From Prescottella equi (GTDB taxonomy: Bacteria > Actinomycetota > Actinomycetes > Mycobacteriales > Mycobacteriaceae): a DNA stretch of 64,000 nucleotides. The position numbers were made by a program, and so were the translations under genes. The notes beneath the pieces are model-generated. The model worked only from the letters and a program-made list of their open reading frames with translations, did not search any database and had not been told where the DNA came from. Below, piece after piece: positions 41,717-50,423 of the stretch. The number at the start of each line of letters is the position of its first letter. Within the stretch, counting starts at the first letter, position 1. The DNA lies in the NCBI RefSeq assembly GCF_002094305.1, contig NZ_LWTX01000001.1:744001-808000 (forward strand), given 5' to 3'.

Positions 41717-43278
41717 CCGTGACCGCGCCGCCGGAGACCGTCGCGGCGGCCCCCGCGCTGGGGCGACGGTCGCGGGTGCTGCTGCTCGCCGCCGTCGCCG
41801 CGTGCGCGGCGTGCGGGCTGGTCTACGAGCTGGCGCTGCTGACGCTGTCGGCGAGCCTGACCGGCGGCGGAATCACCGAGACCTCGCTCATCGTGGCCGG
41901 ATTCGTCGCGGCGCTCGGTCTCGGCGCACTGGCCGCCAAGCCGCTGCTGACGCGGGCGGCGCCGGCGTTCGTCGCGGTCGAGGTGGTACTGGGGCTGGTG
42001 GGCGGCGTGAGCGCCGCCGCGCTCTACGTCGCGTTCACGTTCCTGGGCTCGTCGACGTGGGTGCTGGTGCTGGCGACCGCGGCCATCGGCATGCTCGTCG
42101 GCGCCGAGGTGCCGCTGCTCATGACGCTACTCCAGACCGGCCGCGACACCGACGCCGCGGACACGGGCAAGGTGCTGGCCAATCTCAACGCCGCCGACTA
42201 CGCCGGCGCTCTCATCGGTGGACTGGCGTGGCCGTTCCTGTTGCTGCCGGCGGCAGGGCTGATCCGCGGGACCGCGCTCACCGGCATGGTGAATCTCGTG
42301 GCCGCGGCTGTCGCCGCGCTGTTCCTGCTCCGCGGGCACCTGAAGCCCGTGGCGCGGGCCGCGTCGATGCTGGCGCTGCTCGTCGCCGCCGCACTGCTCG
42401 GCACGTTGCTGGTGCGCGCGTCGGACATCGAGACGACCTCCCGGCAGCGGCTCTACCCCGACCCGGTCGTGTACGCGCAGCGTTCGCAGTACCAGGAGAT
42501 CGTGGTGACCGAGCGTTCCGGCGACATCCGCCTGTACCTGGACGGTGACCTGCAATTCTCGAGCCGCGACGAGCACCGCTACACCGAGTCGCTCGTCTAC
42601 CCGGCGCTCGCCCGGGATCCACAGCGTGTGCTGATCCTCGGCGGTGGCGACGGCCTCGCGGCGCGAGAGGTGTTGCGGCAGGAAGGGGTCAGCGAGATCG
42701 TGCAGGTGGAGCTCGATCCCGCCGTCCTGGACCTGGCGAACACAAAGCTGCGTGACCTCAACGGTGGTGCGCTCGAGGACGATCGGGTGGACGTCGTGAC
42801 CGCCGACGCGTTCCGGTGGCTGCGCGAACGCGGCGGGGACGGCTTCGACGCGGTGATCGTCGACCTGCCCGACCCCGACACCCCGACGCTGGGCCGGCTC
42901 TACTCCACCGAGTTCTACGGGCTGGTCGGGGCCGCGCTGAACCCCGGCGGGCTGATGGTGGTGCAGTCGGGCAGCCCGTACTCGACGCCCGACGCCTACT
43001 GGCGCACCGTGTCCACCGTCGCATCGGTGGGGCTCGGGGTGACGCCGTACCACGCGTACGTGCCCAGCTTCGGGGACTGGGGATACGTTCTCGCGCAGGC
43101 CGGGCCGGCCCCGACCCTGGCGCTCTCGCCGTCCGCGCCGCCGCGCAGGTTCCTCGACGACGCGACCCTCGCTGCGGCGGCGGTCTTCCCGCTCGACCGG
43201 CCCCGGCGCGACCTCGAGCCGTCGACCCTCGACCGGCCACGGATCGTCGACGACATGCGGCGCGGGTTCGAGCGGTAG
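41713..43278 (+). CDS. membrane-bound spermidine-synthase-like protein
   Basis: Last gene of the operon, 521 residues. The N-terminal half (about 20-235) has seven or so membrane segments. The C-terminal half is a Rossmann aminopropyltransferase-like domain: LILGGGDGLAAREVLRQEGV, VQVELDPAVLDLA, VIVDLPDPDTPTLGRLYS and VQSGSPYSTPDAYW. It matches Rv2601. Whether it makes a polyamine or modifies another substrate at the membrane is not known. The GTG overlaps the DUF350 stop. Confidence 0.9.
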   Translation: MTVTAPPETVAAAPALGRRSRVLLLAAVAACAACGLVYELALLTLSASLTGGGITETSLIVAGFVAALGLGALAAKPLLTRAAPAFVAVEVVLGLVGGVSAAALYVAFTFLGSSTWVLVLATAAIGMLVGAEVPLLMTLLQTGRDTDAADTGKVLANLNAADYAGALIGGLAWPFLLLPAAGLIRGTALTGMVNLVAAAVAALFLLRGHLKPVARAASMLALLVAAALLGTLLVRASDIETTSRQRLYPDPVVYAQRSQYQEIVVTERSGDIRLYLDGDLQFSSRDEHRYTESLVYPALARDPQRVLILGGGDGLAAREVLRQEGVSEIVQVELDPAVLDLANTKLRDLNGGALEDDRVDVVTADAFRWLRERGGDGFDAVIVDLPDPDTPTLGRLYSTEFYGLVGAALNPGGLMVVQSGSPYSTPDAYWRTVSTVASVGLGVTPYHAYVPSFGDWGYVLAQAGPAPTLALSPSAPPRRFLDDATLAAAAVFPLDRPRRDLEPSTLDRPRIVDDMRRGFER

Positions 43279-43313
43279 TCCACGAGCTACGTCCCTCGCC
43301 GTGGCGTGTCGGC

Positions 43314-43325
43314 AATGATGGTGCG
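43314..43325 (+). promoter_or_regulatory. leaderless-type -10 element for the gene at 43326
   Basis: AATGAT (43314-43319), 6 nt, then ATG 43326. Confidence 0.4.
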
Positions 43326-43823
43326 ATGCCCCGTTTCGATCCCTGGAATGACAGTTTGGTGTGGCGTCTACCCATGATCGATGGCGGATCCGGATTCATC
43401 GACGGACCCGGTTTCGACCCTCCGGCCCCGTGGACGCGGGCGCTCGTCGCGGTTGGCCGTGACCTGCGTTGCCTGCGGTACGGACGGTATGCCGACACCG
43501 ATCGGCTGGAGTGGGACTTGGTGATCGACAGCAACTACCACGTCTGGATCGGCTGGCAGGGTGTCCGAGGGATCGGGGGCTTCGGGATCGGTGGCGCGTT
43601 GTCGATGGACGCTACCTTCGGTGAATCGGCAGCCTGGGTCGCCGAAGTGGTTCAGGACAATCTCGCGGGATACGACTTCGTCCAGTGGCCGAGCCGAGGC
43701 CGGCACCTACTCGTTCCTCGGCTGCGTGCGGGGGAGCCGGTCTGGGTGGACCCCCACGGTGACGTCACGGTCGGCCCGGTCGGTGAGCTGTGTGAACATG
43801 CCGACCTGTGGCGGACCCCCTAG
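43326..43823 (+). CDS. hypothetical protein
   Basis: A 165-residue soluble protein that I do not recognise. It is rich in Trp and Gly, with DSLVWRLPMIDGGSGFIDGPG, LRYGRYADTDRLEWDLVIDSN, YHVWIGWQGVRGIGGFGIGG and LVPRLRAGEPVWVDPHGDV. There are no membrane segments or clear catalytic motif. Codon use is less GC-rich at third positions than its neighbours, which suggests a later arrival. ATG 43326 lies 6 nt after AATGAT. It stands between the spermidine-synthase-like operon and cobD. Confidence 0.65.
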   Translation: MPRFDPWNDSLVWRLPMIDGGSGFIDGPGFDPPAPWTRALVAVGRDLRCLRYGRYADTDRLEWDLVIDSNYHVWIGWQGVRGIGGFGIGGALSMDATFGESAAWVAEVVQDNLAGYDFVQWPSRGRHLLVPRLRAGEPVWVDPHGDVTVGPVGELCEHADLWRTP

Positions 43824-43894
43824 GGACTCGACCGCACGACGGCCTCGTCGCACCGGCTACGTCGCCGGACGCCCGGATTGATAGAAATACCGTC

Positions 43895-44881
43895 GTGTCT
43901 TCTTCGCCCCGCCGAGCTTCCCGGCCCACAGCCCGCGCGACGGGACTCGTCCTCGGATACCTCGCCGACCGCGCTCTCGGTGATCCCCGACGCCTGCACC
44001 CCGTGGCCGGTTTCGGGCTCGCGGCAATGGCTTTGGAGAAGCGCACCTACGCGGACAGCCGACTCTCCGGTGCCACGCACACCGCGATCCTGGTGGGCGC
44101 GACCGCTGCGCTGGGCGTGCTCGCCGAGCGCAGCGGCAGGCGCGCGGGTTGGGTGGGGCAGACGGCAGTGACGGCCGCGGCGACGTGGACGGTCCTCGGC
44201 GGCACATCACTCGCCGACACGGGGCGCACGATGGCCCGGCACCTCGACGCCGACGATCTGGAATCCGCACGGGCGCTCCTGCCGTCGCTGTGCGGGCGGG
44301 ATCCGAGTGTCCTCGACGCCGACGGGTTGGCGCGCGCCAGCCTCGAATCCGTCGCGGAGAACACCTCCGACGCCACCGTCGGCGCGCTCTTCTGGGGCGC
44401 GGTCGCGGGGGTGCCCGGTCTGCTCGCGTACCGGGCGTCCAACACGCTCGACGCGATGATCGGCTACCGCAACGACAGGTACGGCCGCTTCGGCTGGGCC
44501 GCGGCGCGCTGGGACGACGTGGTGAACCTCGCTCCGGCGCGGCTGGCGGGAGCCCTCACGGTCGCCGCGGCCCCCGTCGTCGGTGGCTCGCCGCGCGCCG
44601 CGGTGCAGGCGTGGCGCCGGGATGCGGCCGCGCATCCGAGCCCCAACGCGGGAGTGGCGGAGGCGTCGGCGGCCGGTGCGCTCGGCGTGCAACTGGGCGG
44701 CCGAACCGAGTACGCGCACGGCGTGGAGATGCGGCCCACGCTCGGCTCGGGTCCGGCACCGGTGATCGCGGACCTCGAGCGGGCCGCGCGTCTGTCGTCG
44801 GCGGTCCAGGCGGGGGCCGCACTCGTTGCTGCACTGACGGTCCTCGTCTCCGGAAGAATGTCGGAGAGGAGGCAACGATGA
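43895..44881 (+). CDS. cobD: adenosylcobinamide-phosphate synthase CobD/CbiB
   Basis: Membrane enzyme of cobalamin synthesis that attaches the aminopropanol-type side chain to adenosylcobyric acid. The 328-residue protein has LVLGYLADRALGDPRRLHPVAGFG at the start, ASLESVAENTSDATVGALFWG and SNTLDAMIGYRNDRYGRFGW, all CbiB signatures, plus AHPSPNAGVAEASAAGALGVQLGG near the end. Start GTG 43895 lies 7 nt after TAGAAA; the frame upstream (to 43808) has no homology. No cobalamin riboswitch fits in the leader. Overlaps the next gene by 4 bp. Same place as Rv2236c. Confidence 0.92.
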   Translation: MSSSPRRASRPTARATGLVLGYLADRALGDPRRLHPVAGFGLAAMALEKRTYADSRLSGATHTAILVGATAALGVLAERSGRRAGWVGQTAVTAAATWTVLGGTSLADTGRTMARHLDADDLESARALLPSLCGRDPSVLDADGLARASLESVAENTSDATVGALFWGAVAGVPGLLAYRASNTLDAMIGYRNDRYGRFGWAAARWDDVVNLAPARLAGALTVAAAPVVGGSPRAAVQAWRRDAAAHPSPNAGVAEASAAGALGVQLGGRTEYAHGVEMRPTLGSGPAPVIADLERAARLSSAVQAGAALVAALTVLVSGRMSERRQR

Positions 44882-45153
44882 TCATCGTGGCGGGACATCT
44901 GACGGTGGCGGCGCACGACCGCGCGAACTACCTGGACTCGTGCAGGGACGTCGTCTCGCGGGCCCGCTCGGCGTCCGGCTGCATCGAGTACGCGCTCGGC
45001 GCCGACCTCCTGGAACCGGACCGCATCAACGTGCTGGAGATGTGGACGACGCGGTCCGCGCTCGACGACTTCCGCGGCGACGGCCCGGTCGACGATCTGA
45101 CGGCGCGCATCCTCGCGATCGACGTCCGCGAATTCGAGTGCGAGCGGTCGTGA
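44878..45153 (+). CDS. antibiotic biosynthesis monooxygenase (ABM)-domain protein
   Basis: A 91-residue dimeric alpha-beta barrel protein with MIIVAGHLTVAAHDRANYLD, SASGCIEYALGADLLEPDRINVLE and a Trp in EMWTTRSALDDFR, the usual ABM pattern (YgiN-like quinol monooxygenase type). GGAGAGGAGG precedes the ATG, which overlaps the cobD stop. The substrate is unknown. Confidence 0.88.
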   Translation: MIIVAGHLTVAAHDRANYLDSCRDVVSRARSASGCIEYALGADLLEPDRINVLEMWTTRSALDDFRGDGPVDDLTARILAIDVREFECERS

Positions 45154-45168
45154 CCGGCCGACGCTCCG

Positions 45169-46146
45169 TCAGCGGTGCTTGCCGTAGCGATCGGCGAGCT
45201 TCGCTTCCGACGCCGTGACCGGGGCTTCTTCGGTCTTCTTCTTGCGGCGCAGTCCGCGTCGGGCCGGCAGCTGGAAGTCGTCGGCTGTGTGAACCGCCGG
45301 CGCGCGCGTCGGTTCCGCGGCCGCCTCGACGGGGGCGGGCACCGGGGGAGCGTCGGGCGCCGGGAGAGTGTCGGGCGCCGTAGTCGGCGCGGTGCGCTGC
45401 TTGGCCTTCCGCCGCTCGCGCAGCTCGGCACGAACGAAGTACGCCAGACCGAGCGGGGCCATGATGCCGAATGCCAGCCACTGCAGGCCGTACGAGAGAT
45501 ACGGCCCGGCGTCGATCTGCGGCAGCGGAATCGTGCCGAGTCCGCCCGGCTGGGCGTCGTCGAGTTGCAGGTAGCCGGTCACCAGATCGGTGCCGATGAA
45601 CTGTCCGATCTGGCCGGAGTCGATGTAGTACACCTGGCGGGTGCCGGCCTCGTTGATCGGCTCCTTACCGGGGACGGTGCCCTCCGACATCCGGATCCGG
45701 CCCTCGACCGTCACTTCGCCGGTGGGCGGAGCCGGGATGGGCGGAGCCTGCGTGCCCTGTTCGGGGCGGACGTAGCCGCGGTTGACGAGCAGGGTGTCGC
45801 CGTCGGACATCCTGAGCGGGGTCAGCACCTCGAAGGCCGGCTTGTCCTCCACCGAGCGCAGCCGCACCAGCAGGTCGCTGTCCGGTACGTAGGTGCCGGT
45901 GACGAGGACCCTGCGCCACTCGTCGTTCTCGGTGGGTCCGCCCCCGTCGAGCAGCGTGTCGATCGACACGGACTCGGCGTTCAGGGACTGCTCGAGCAGC
46001 CCGTTGCGCTGCTCGGTCCGGGTGTTCTTCCCGAGCTGCCACGGGGCCAGCACGGTGAAGCACATGAAGGCGAAACCGGCGACGACGGCAGCCAATGCCA
46101 GCCAGCCGGGTCGCAGCAGAAACGTCAGCCTACGCACGGCTACCAC
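45169..46146 (-). CDS. SURF1-family cytochrome c oxidase assembly protein
   Basis: A 325-residue membrane protein. SURF1 layout: first membrane segment (LALAAVVAGFAFMCFTVLAPWQLG), a large outside domain with EWRRVLVTGTYVPDSDLLVR, LLVNRGYVRPEQG and YYIDSGQI, and a second membrane segment (YGLQWLAFGIMAPLGLAYF). A Pro/Ala-rich cytosolic tail of about 90 residues ending in basic GLRRKKK is added. It supports insertion of heme into the aa3 oxidase. GTG 46146 is used; GTG 46137 (VRRLTF) is equally possible. Like Rv2235. Confidence 0.9.
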   Translation of the reverse strand: MVAVRRLTFLLRPGWLALAAVVAGFAFMCFTVLAPWQLGKNTRTEQRNGLLEQSLNAESVSIDTLLDGGGPTENDEWRRVLVTGTYVPDSDLLVRLRSVEDKPAFEVLTPLRMSDGDTLLVNRGYVRPEQGTQAPPIPAPPTGEVTVEGRIRMSEGTVPGKEPINEAGTRQVYYIDSGQIGQFIGTDLVTGYLQLDDAQPGGLGTIPLPQIDAGPYLSYGLQWLAFGIMAPLGLAYFVRAELRERRKAKQRTAPTTAPDTLPAPDAPPVPAPVEAAAEPTRAPAVHTADDFQLPARRGLRRKKKTEEAPVTASEAKLADRYGKHR

Positions 46147-46166
46147 GGTACTGGCTCGCGCGCAGG

Positions 46167-46622
46167 TCAGTTCTCCCGCACCCAGTCCAGCAGGCCGGAC
46201 ACGGCGGCTTCGATCTGGTCCCGGACGAGTTCGAAATCGGTGACATCGCCGTAGTACGGGTCGGGCACCGAATCGCCGTCGGCGCGGGGGTCGAAGCTGC
46301 GCAGCAGACGGCGCCGCTCGGCGGGCACCCCCAGTCGCGCGAGGATCCGGTCGTGGCCGGTGTCGAGGGGAACCACCAGGTCGGCGGACAGATGGTCGTC
46401 GCCGACCTGCGCGGCGCGGTGCCCGGTCGGGTACCCGGCGGCCTCGAGGACCTTGTCCGTGCGCGGGTCCGCCCCGTCACCGACGTGGTAGCCGTGGGTG
46501 CCCGCACTGGTGACCCGGACCCGGTCACCGAGGCCCTCGCGGCGCACGTGTTCGGCGAAGATGCGTTCCGCCATCGGGGAGCGGCAGATGTTTCCGGTAC
46601 ACACGAAAGTGACGTGAATCAT
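46167..46622 (-). CDS. ptpA: low-molecular-weight protein tyrosine phosphatase
   Basis: A 151-residue LMW-PTP. The P-loop VCTGNICRSPMAERI (CX5R-S) is at residues 7-21 with nucleophile Cys8, and the general acid Asp is in VPDPYYGDVTDFELV. This is the PtpA type, secreted by pathogenic mycobacteria though it lacks a signal peptide. Its partner PtkA-like HAD gene lies directly upstream on the same strand (7 nt gap), an arrangement kept from Rv2234-Rv2232. Confidence 0.94.
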   Translation of the reverse strand: MIHVTFVCTGNICRSPMAERIFAEHVRREGLGDRVRVTSAGTHGYHVGDGADPRTDKVLEAAGYPTGHRAAQVGDDHLSADLVVPLDTGHDRILARLGVPAERRRLLRSFDPRADGDSVPDPYYGDVTDFELVRDQIEAAVSGLLDWVREN

Positions 46623-46629
46623 GCTCGTG

Positions 46630-47307
46630 TCACGCCGTCCCCGTCAGGATCCGGGTGAGGTCGGCGACCGTCGGAGCCGTCCAGCCTGCCTGTCCCGCCT
46701 CGGCGGTGGCGCCGTAGCCCCACTCGACGAACACGGTCGGAATACCCCAGTGCCCGGCGCCGTGTACGTCGTGCTCGCGGTCACCGATCATGACGACGTC
46801 GGCGGTGCCGCCCGTCGTCGCCGACAGCCCCAGCCCGCCGAGGACGTGTCCGATGACGTCGGCCTTGGCGCGCCGCGACCCGTCGCTGCTGGCGCCGCCG
46901 ATCACCTCGAAGTAGTCGGCCAACCCGAAGTGCTCGAGAATCCGGATCGCGAACTTCTCCGTCTTGGACGTCGCGACCGCCATCCTCGCCCCGGTGGCAC
47001 CGGCCGCCGCGAGCATCGCCTCGACGCCGTCGTACACCTGGTTCTCGGACCAGCCGACGGCGTCGTACCGCTCGAAGTACGCGGCCAGGGCCGCCGCGGT
47101 GGCCGCGTCGTCGAGCCCCATGCCGCGCATCGAATCCATCAGCGGTGGTCCGATGACCGTCCCGAGCATTTCCGCGGTCGGGGCGGGCGCACCGACCGCG
47201 GCCAGCGCGTGCCGGAAGCCGTTGTGGATGCCGAGTGCGGAGTCGGTGAGGGTGCCGTCGAGGTCGAACAGCAGGACTGGCGCGAGGGGTGCAGCGGTCG
47301 TCGTCAC
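46630..47307 (-). CDS. HAD-superfamily hydrolase, PtkA/Gph-like
   Basis: A 225-residue HAD protein with nucleophile motif LLFDLDGTLTDSALGIHNG, cap domain, VATSKTEKFAIRILEHFG (motif II/III) and VVMIGDREHDVHGAGHWG (motif IV). It resembles phosphoglycolate phosphatases and M. tuberculosis PtkA (Rv2232), which was described as a tyrosine kinase of PtpA; the long N-terminal extension of PtkA is absent here. GTG 47307 (VTTTAAP) is chosen as the frame further up is antisense to cobC. Co-transcribed with ptpA. Confidence 0.88.
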   Translation of the reverse strand: MTTTAAPLAPVLLFDLDGTLTDSALGIHNGFRHALAAVGAPAPTAEMLGTVIGPPLMDSMRGMGLDDAATAAALAAYFERYDAVGWSENQVYDGVEAMLAAAGATGARMAVATSKTEKFAIRILEHFGLADYFEVIGGASSDGSRRAKADVIGHVLGGLGLSATTGGTADVVMIGDREHDVHGAGHWGIPTVFVEWGYGATAEAGQAGWTAPTVADLTRILTGTA

Positions 47308-47356
47308 CCATCCATTGTGATCGGACGTCCGCGGCGGTGCGCACCGGCTCGCGCCG

Positions 47357-47370
47357 TAGGCTCGACGGCT
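47357..47370 (+). promoter_or_regulatory. leaderless-type -10 element for cobC
   Basis: TAGGCT (47357-47362), 8 nt, then ATG 47371. Confidence 0.4.
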
Positions 47371-48417
47371 ATGGAATTCGGTTCGGGAACGGCGCTCGAC
47401 GCGCTCGCGCGCTTGCGGCACCACGGCGACGCCGAGGCGGCTCCCGGACTGCTCGACTTCGCGGTGAACGTGCAGGGAGACGGCCCGCCCGAGTGGCTGC
47501 GGCGCCGACTCGCCGACACACTGACCGGGCTGGGCCGGTATCCCGCCGAGGCGTCCGACCGGCGGGCGCGGGAGCACGTCGCGGCCCGGCACGGGCGTGC
47601 GCCCGACGAGGTGCTGGCACTCGCGGGCGGCGCCGAGGGGTTCGCGATGCTGCCGCGACTGGGGCCGCGTGAGGCCGCGCTCATCCACCCGTCGTTCACC
47701 GAACCCGAACTCGCCCTGCGCGAGGCGGGGGTCCCGGTCACGCACGTCAGATTGGACGCGCCGTACCGGCTCGATCCGTCGGCGGTGCCGGAATCGGCCG
47801 ACCTCGTCGTCATCGGCAACCCCACCAACCCGACGTCGGTGCTGCACCCGGCGACCGACGTCCTCGCGCTGCGGCGGCCGGGCCGGATCCTGGTGGTCGA
47901 CGAGGCGTTCATGGACGCCGTCCCGGGCGAGGCGGCGTCGGTCGCCGGGTATTCCCTGCCCGACGTCCTGGTGCTGCGCAGCCTGACCAAGACGTGGGCG
48001 CTCGCCGGACTGCGGTGCGGGTACGCCCTCGGCCATCCCGACGTCCTGGACCGGCTGACAGTGGGGCGCCCGCACTGGCCCGTCGGGAGCCTGCAGCTCG
48101 AAGCGATCGCCGCGTGCAGCGAGCCCGCCGCCGTGGCCGAGGCGGGGGAGATGGCGCTGCGGATCGGGGCCGACCGCGACACCGCGGTGGCGCTGCTGCG
48201 GGACGCGGGGATCGCGGTGCACACCCCGGCTGCCGCGCCGTTCCTGCTGCTGCACCTGCCCGACGGCGAACGCATGCGCACCCACCTGCGGGGGAGGGGC
48301 GTCGCGGTACGCCGCTGTGACACCTTCCCGGGCCTGGGCCCCGATTTCCTGCGCATTGCGGTCCGGCCGCGAGCGATGACCGAACAGTTGATCACGACCA
48401 TGAGGGAGATTCTGTGA
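47371..48417 (+). CDS. cobC: PLP-dependent aminotransferase, Rv2231c/CobC type
   Basis: Fold-type I aminotransferase of 348 residues, likely threonine-phosphate decarboxylase-like for the cobalamin aminopropanol arm. Motifs: [45 protein letters not shown] (Asp of PLP ring) and the Schiff-base Lys in [20 protein letters not shown], with LRIAVRP near the end. It is divergent from the HAD gene and overlaps the NIF3-like gene by 4 bp. The nearby cobD supports a cobalamin role. Confidence 0.88.
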   Translation: MEFGSGTALDALARLRHHGDAEAAPGLLDFAVNVQGDGPPEWLRRRLADTLTGLGRYPAEASDRRAREHVAARHGRAPDEVLALAGGAEGFAMLPRLGPREAALIHPSFTEPELALREAGVPVTHVRLDAPYRLDPSAVPESADLVVIGNPTNPTSVLHPATDVLALRRPGRILVVDEAFMDAVPGEAASVAGYSLPDVLVLRSLTKTWALAGLRCGYALGHPDVLDRLTVGRPHWPVGSLQLEAIAACSEPAAVAEAGEMALRIGADRDTAVALLRDAGIAVHTPAAAPFLLLHLPDGERMRTHLRGRGVAVRRCDTFPGLGPDFLRIAVRPRAMTEQLITTMREIL

Positions 48418-49562
48418 CCGCAACCTCGACGACCGTCCCGACTCTGGCGGACGTGATCGGCGCACTCGAGACGGCGTACCCCCCGGCGCTCGCCGAGTCC
48501 TGGGACTCGGTGGGCTTGGTGGCCGGCGACCCCGCCGACGAGGTGCGCAAGGTGGTCGTCGCGGTCGACGCGACCGCCGCCGTGGTGGACGAGGCGCTCG
48601 CGGGTGGTGCCCAGCTGTTGCTGGTGCACCACCCGCTGCTGCTGCGCGGCGTCGACACCGTCGGCGCACACACGCCGAAGGGCGCGCTGCTGCACCGCCT
48701 GATCCGCGGTGGCTGCGCGCTCTACAGCGCCCACACCAACGCCGACCGCGCCGACCCGGGAGTCTCCGACGCGCTCGCGGGCGCGTTGGGCCTCGTCGCG
48801 ACGCGCCCGCTGGTCCCGATTCCGGACACCACCACCGACAAGTGGGTGGTGATGGTCCCCACCACCGACACCGTTCGGGTCCGCGAGGCGTTGTTCGCGG
48901 CGGGGGCCGGCGAGCTCGGCGACTACCGCGAATGCAGTTGGACGGTGACCGGCGACGGTCAGTTCCGCCCGCTGCCCGGGGCGGCCCCGACGCTCGGAGT
49001 CGTCGGGGAGGTCGAGACGGTGCGCGAAGACCGTGTCGAGGTGATTGCACCGCGCCGGTCGCGGGCCCGGATCCTGGCCGCGTTGCGGGCCGCGCATCCG
49101 TACGAGGAACCGGCGTTCGACGTGTTCGAGACGGCGGACTTCCCCGGCAGCCGCGGGCTAGGGCGTATCGGCGAACTACCCGAACCGCAGACCCTGCGGG
49201 AGTTCACCGCCCGTGTCGCCGCGGCGCTACCCCGGACGGAGTGGGGCGTGCGGGCGGCCGGCGACCCCGACCGCGTCGTTCGGACCGTCGCGGTGTGCGG
49301 TGGCTCGGGCGATTCGCTGCTGGACACGGTGTCCGGGCTCGGTGCCGACGTCTACGTGACCGCGGATCTGCGACATCATCCGGCCGACGAGCACCTGCGC
49401 CGAGGCGGGCCGGCCCTCGTCGACGTGGCGCACTGGGCCAGCGAACAGCCGTGGTGTGCGCAGGCCAAGGGCGTGCTCGACGGCCGCTTCGGAAGCGTCG
49501 ATGGGTGGGACGTGCGGGTCACCGAGCTGCGCACCGACCCGTGGACGGTCGCCTGCCACTGA
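48414..49562 (+). CDS. NIF3-like dinuclear metal protein
   Basis: A 382-residue NIF3/YbgI-family protein. Metal-binding motifs are [12 protein letters not shown] (HH), [19 protein letters not shown] (HTxxD) and, near the C-terminus, [12 protein letters not shown] and VDVAHWASE. The middle has the inserted PII-like domain (about 125-235, [34 protein letters not shown]). The name GTP cyclohydrolase type 2 is sometimes given but the reaction is unsettled. Starts at GTG 48414 overlapping cobC. Confidence 0.93.
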   Translation: MTATSTTVPTLADVIGALETAYPPALAESWDSVGLVAGDPADEVRKVVVAVDATAAVVDEALAGGAQLLLVHHPLLLRGVDTVGAHTPKGALLHRLIRGGCALYSAHTNADRADPGVSDALAGALGLVATRPLVPIPDTTTDKWVVMVPTTDTVRVREALFAAGAGELGDYRECSWTVTGDGQFRPLPGAAPTLGVVGEVETVREDRVEVIAPRRSRARILAALRAAHPYEEPAFDVFETADFPGSRGLGRIGELPEPQTLREFTARVAAALPRTEWGVRAAGDPDRVVRTVAVCGGSGDSLLDTVSGLGADVYVTADLRHHPADEHLRRGGPALVDVAHWASEQPWCAQAKGVLDGRFGSVDGWDVRVTELRTDPWTVACH

Positions 49563-49685
49563 CGCAGGCGGCGGCGGGGTGCCCGATGTGGTCGGTCCAC
49601 CGCGCCGTCGGGGGTACGGTTGACACCTGATCTCGGCCCGTTCGAGAACTCGTGACCAACAAGAACACAGCAGGAGCTTCCACGC

Positions 49686-50423
49686 GTGAACGTCGATCCC
49701 TCAGTGCAGTCCAAGCTTCTCCAGCTCGCCGGTGTGGACACCGAGCTGGCACGGCTCGCGCACCGTCGCTCCGCCCTGCCCGAGCAGCAGGAAGTGGAGC
49801 GGCTCGAGGCCGAGCGGCTCTCCCGCAAGGACGCCGCCGTGGCCGTGGAGATCGTGCTCGACGACCTGGATCGCGACATCAAGAAGCTCGAGGGTGAGGT
49901 CGACGCCGTCCGCCAGCGCGAGACCCGGGACCGGAAGCTACTCGAGGGCGGCACGCTGGCGCCGAAGCAGCTGTCCGAACTGCAGCACGAACTCGGCAGC
50001 CTGGAGCGCCGGCAGAGCGTCCTCGAGGACGAGCTGCTCGAGGTGATGGAGCGCCGTGAGGCGTCGCAGGCCGACCACGACCACGCGGGCGCACGCCTGA
50101 CCCAGGTCGAGGACGAACTCATCGACGCCGAACGCCGCCGCGACGACGCCGTCGCCGACCTCGACAAGGCACAGGAGCGCTGCGACGCCGATCGTTCCGG
50201 CCTCGTCGGGCTCTTCCCCGACGAGCTGCTGGCGATCTACGAGAAGCAGCGCGCCGAGCGCGGTGTCGGTGCGGCGTTGCTGCAGGCCCGCCGCTGCGGA
50301 GCGTGCCGCATCGAGATCGACCGGGGTGAGCTGGCCCGGATCGCCGCCACCCCCGCCGACGTCGTCGTCCGATGCCCCGAGTGCAGCGCAATCATGGTGC
50401 GCACCAAGGAGTCCGGTCTGTGA
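49686..50423 (+). CDS. coiled-coil protein with C4 zinc ribbon (Rv2229c type)
   Basis: A 245-residue protein. Residues about 10-175 form a long charged coiled coil (ERLEAERLSRKDAAVAVEIV, LSELQHELGSLERRQSVLED). The C-terminal zinc ribbon has CGACRIEIDRGEL and CPECSAIMVR. Family members are thought to bind nucleic acid or act near RNase H. GTG start with GGAGC upstream. Overlaps the RNase H gene by 4 bp, so the two are co-translated. Confidence 0.9.
   Translation: MNVDPSVQSKLLQLAGVDTELARLAHRRSALPEQQEVERLEAERLSRKDAAVAVEIVLDDLDRDIKKLEGEVDAVRQRETRDRKLLEGGTLAPKQLSELQHELGSLERRQSVLEDELLEVMERREASQADHDHAGARLTQVEDELIDAERRRDDAVADLDKAQERCDADRSGLVGLFPDELLAIYEKQRAERGVGAALLQARRCGACRIEIDRGELARIAATPADVVVRCPECSAIMVRTKESGL

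Noticed and set aside
43824-43894. Cobalamin riboswitch ahead of cobD
   Set aside because: Only about 70 nt lie between the genes, with no B12-box-like sequence, and the transcript appears leaderless.
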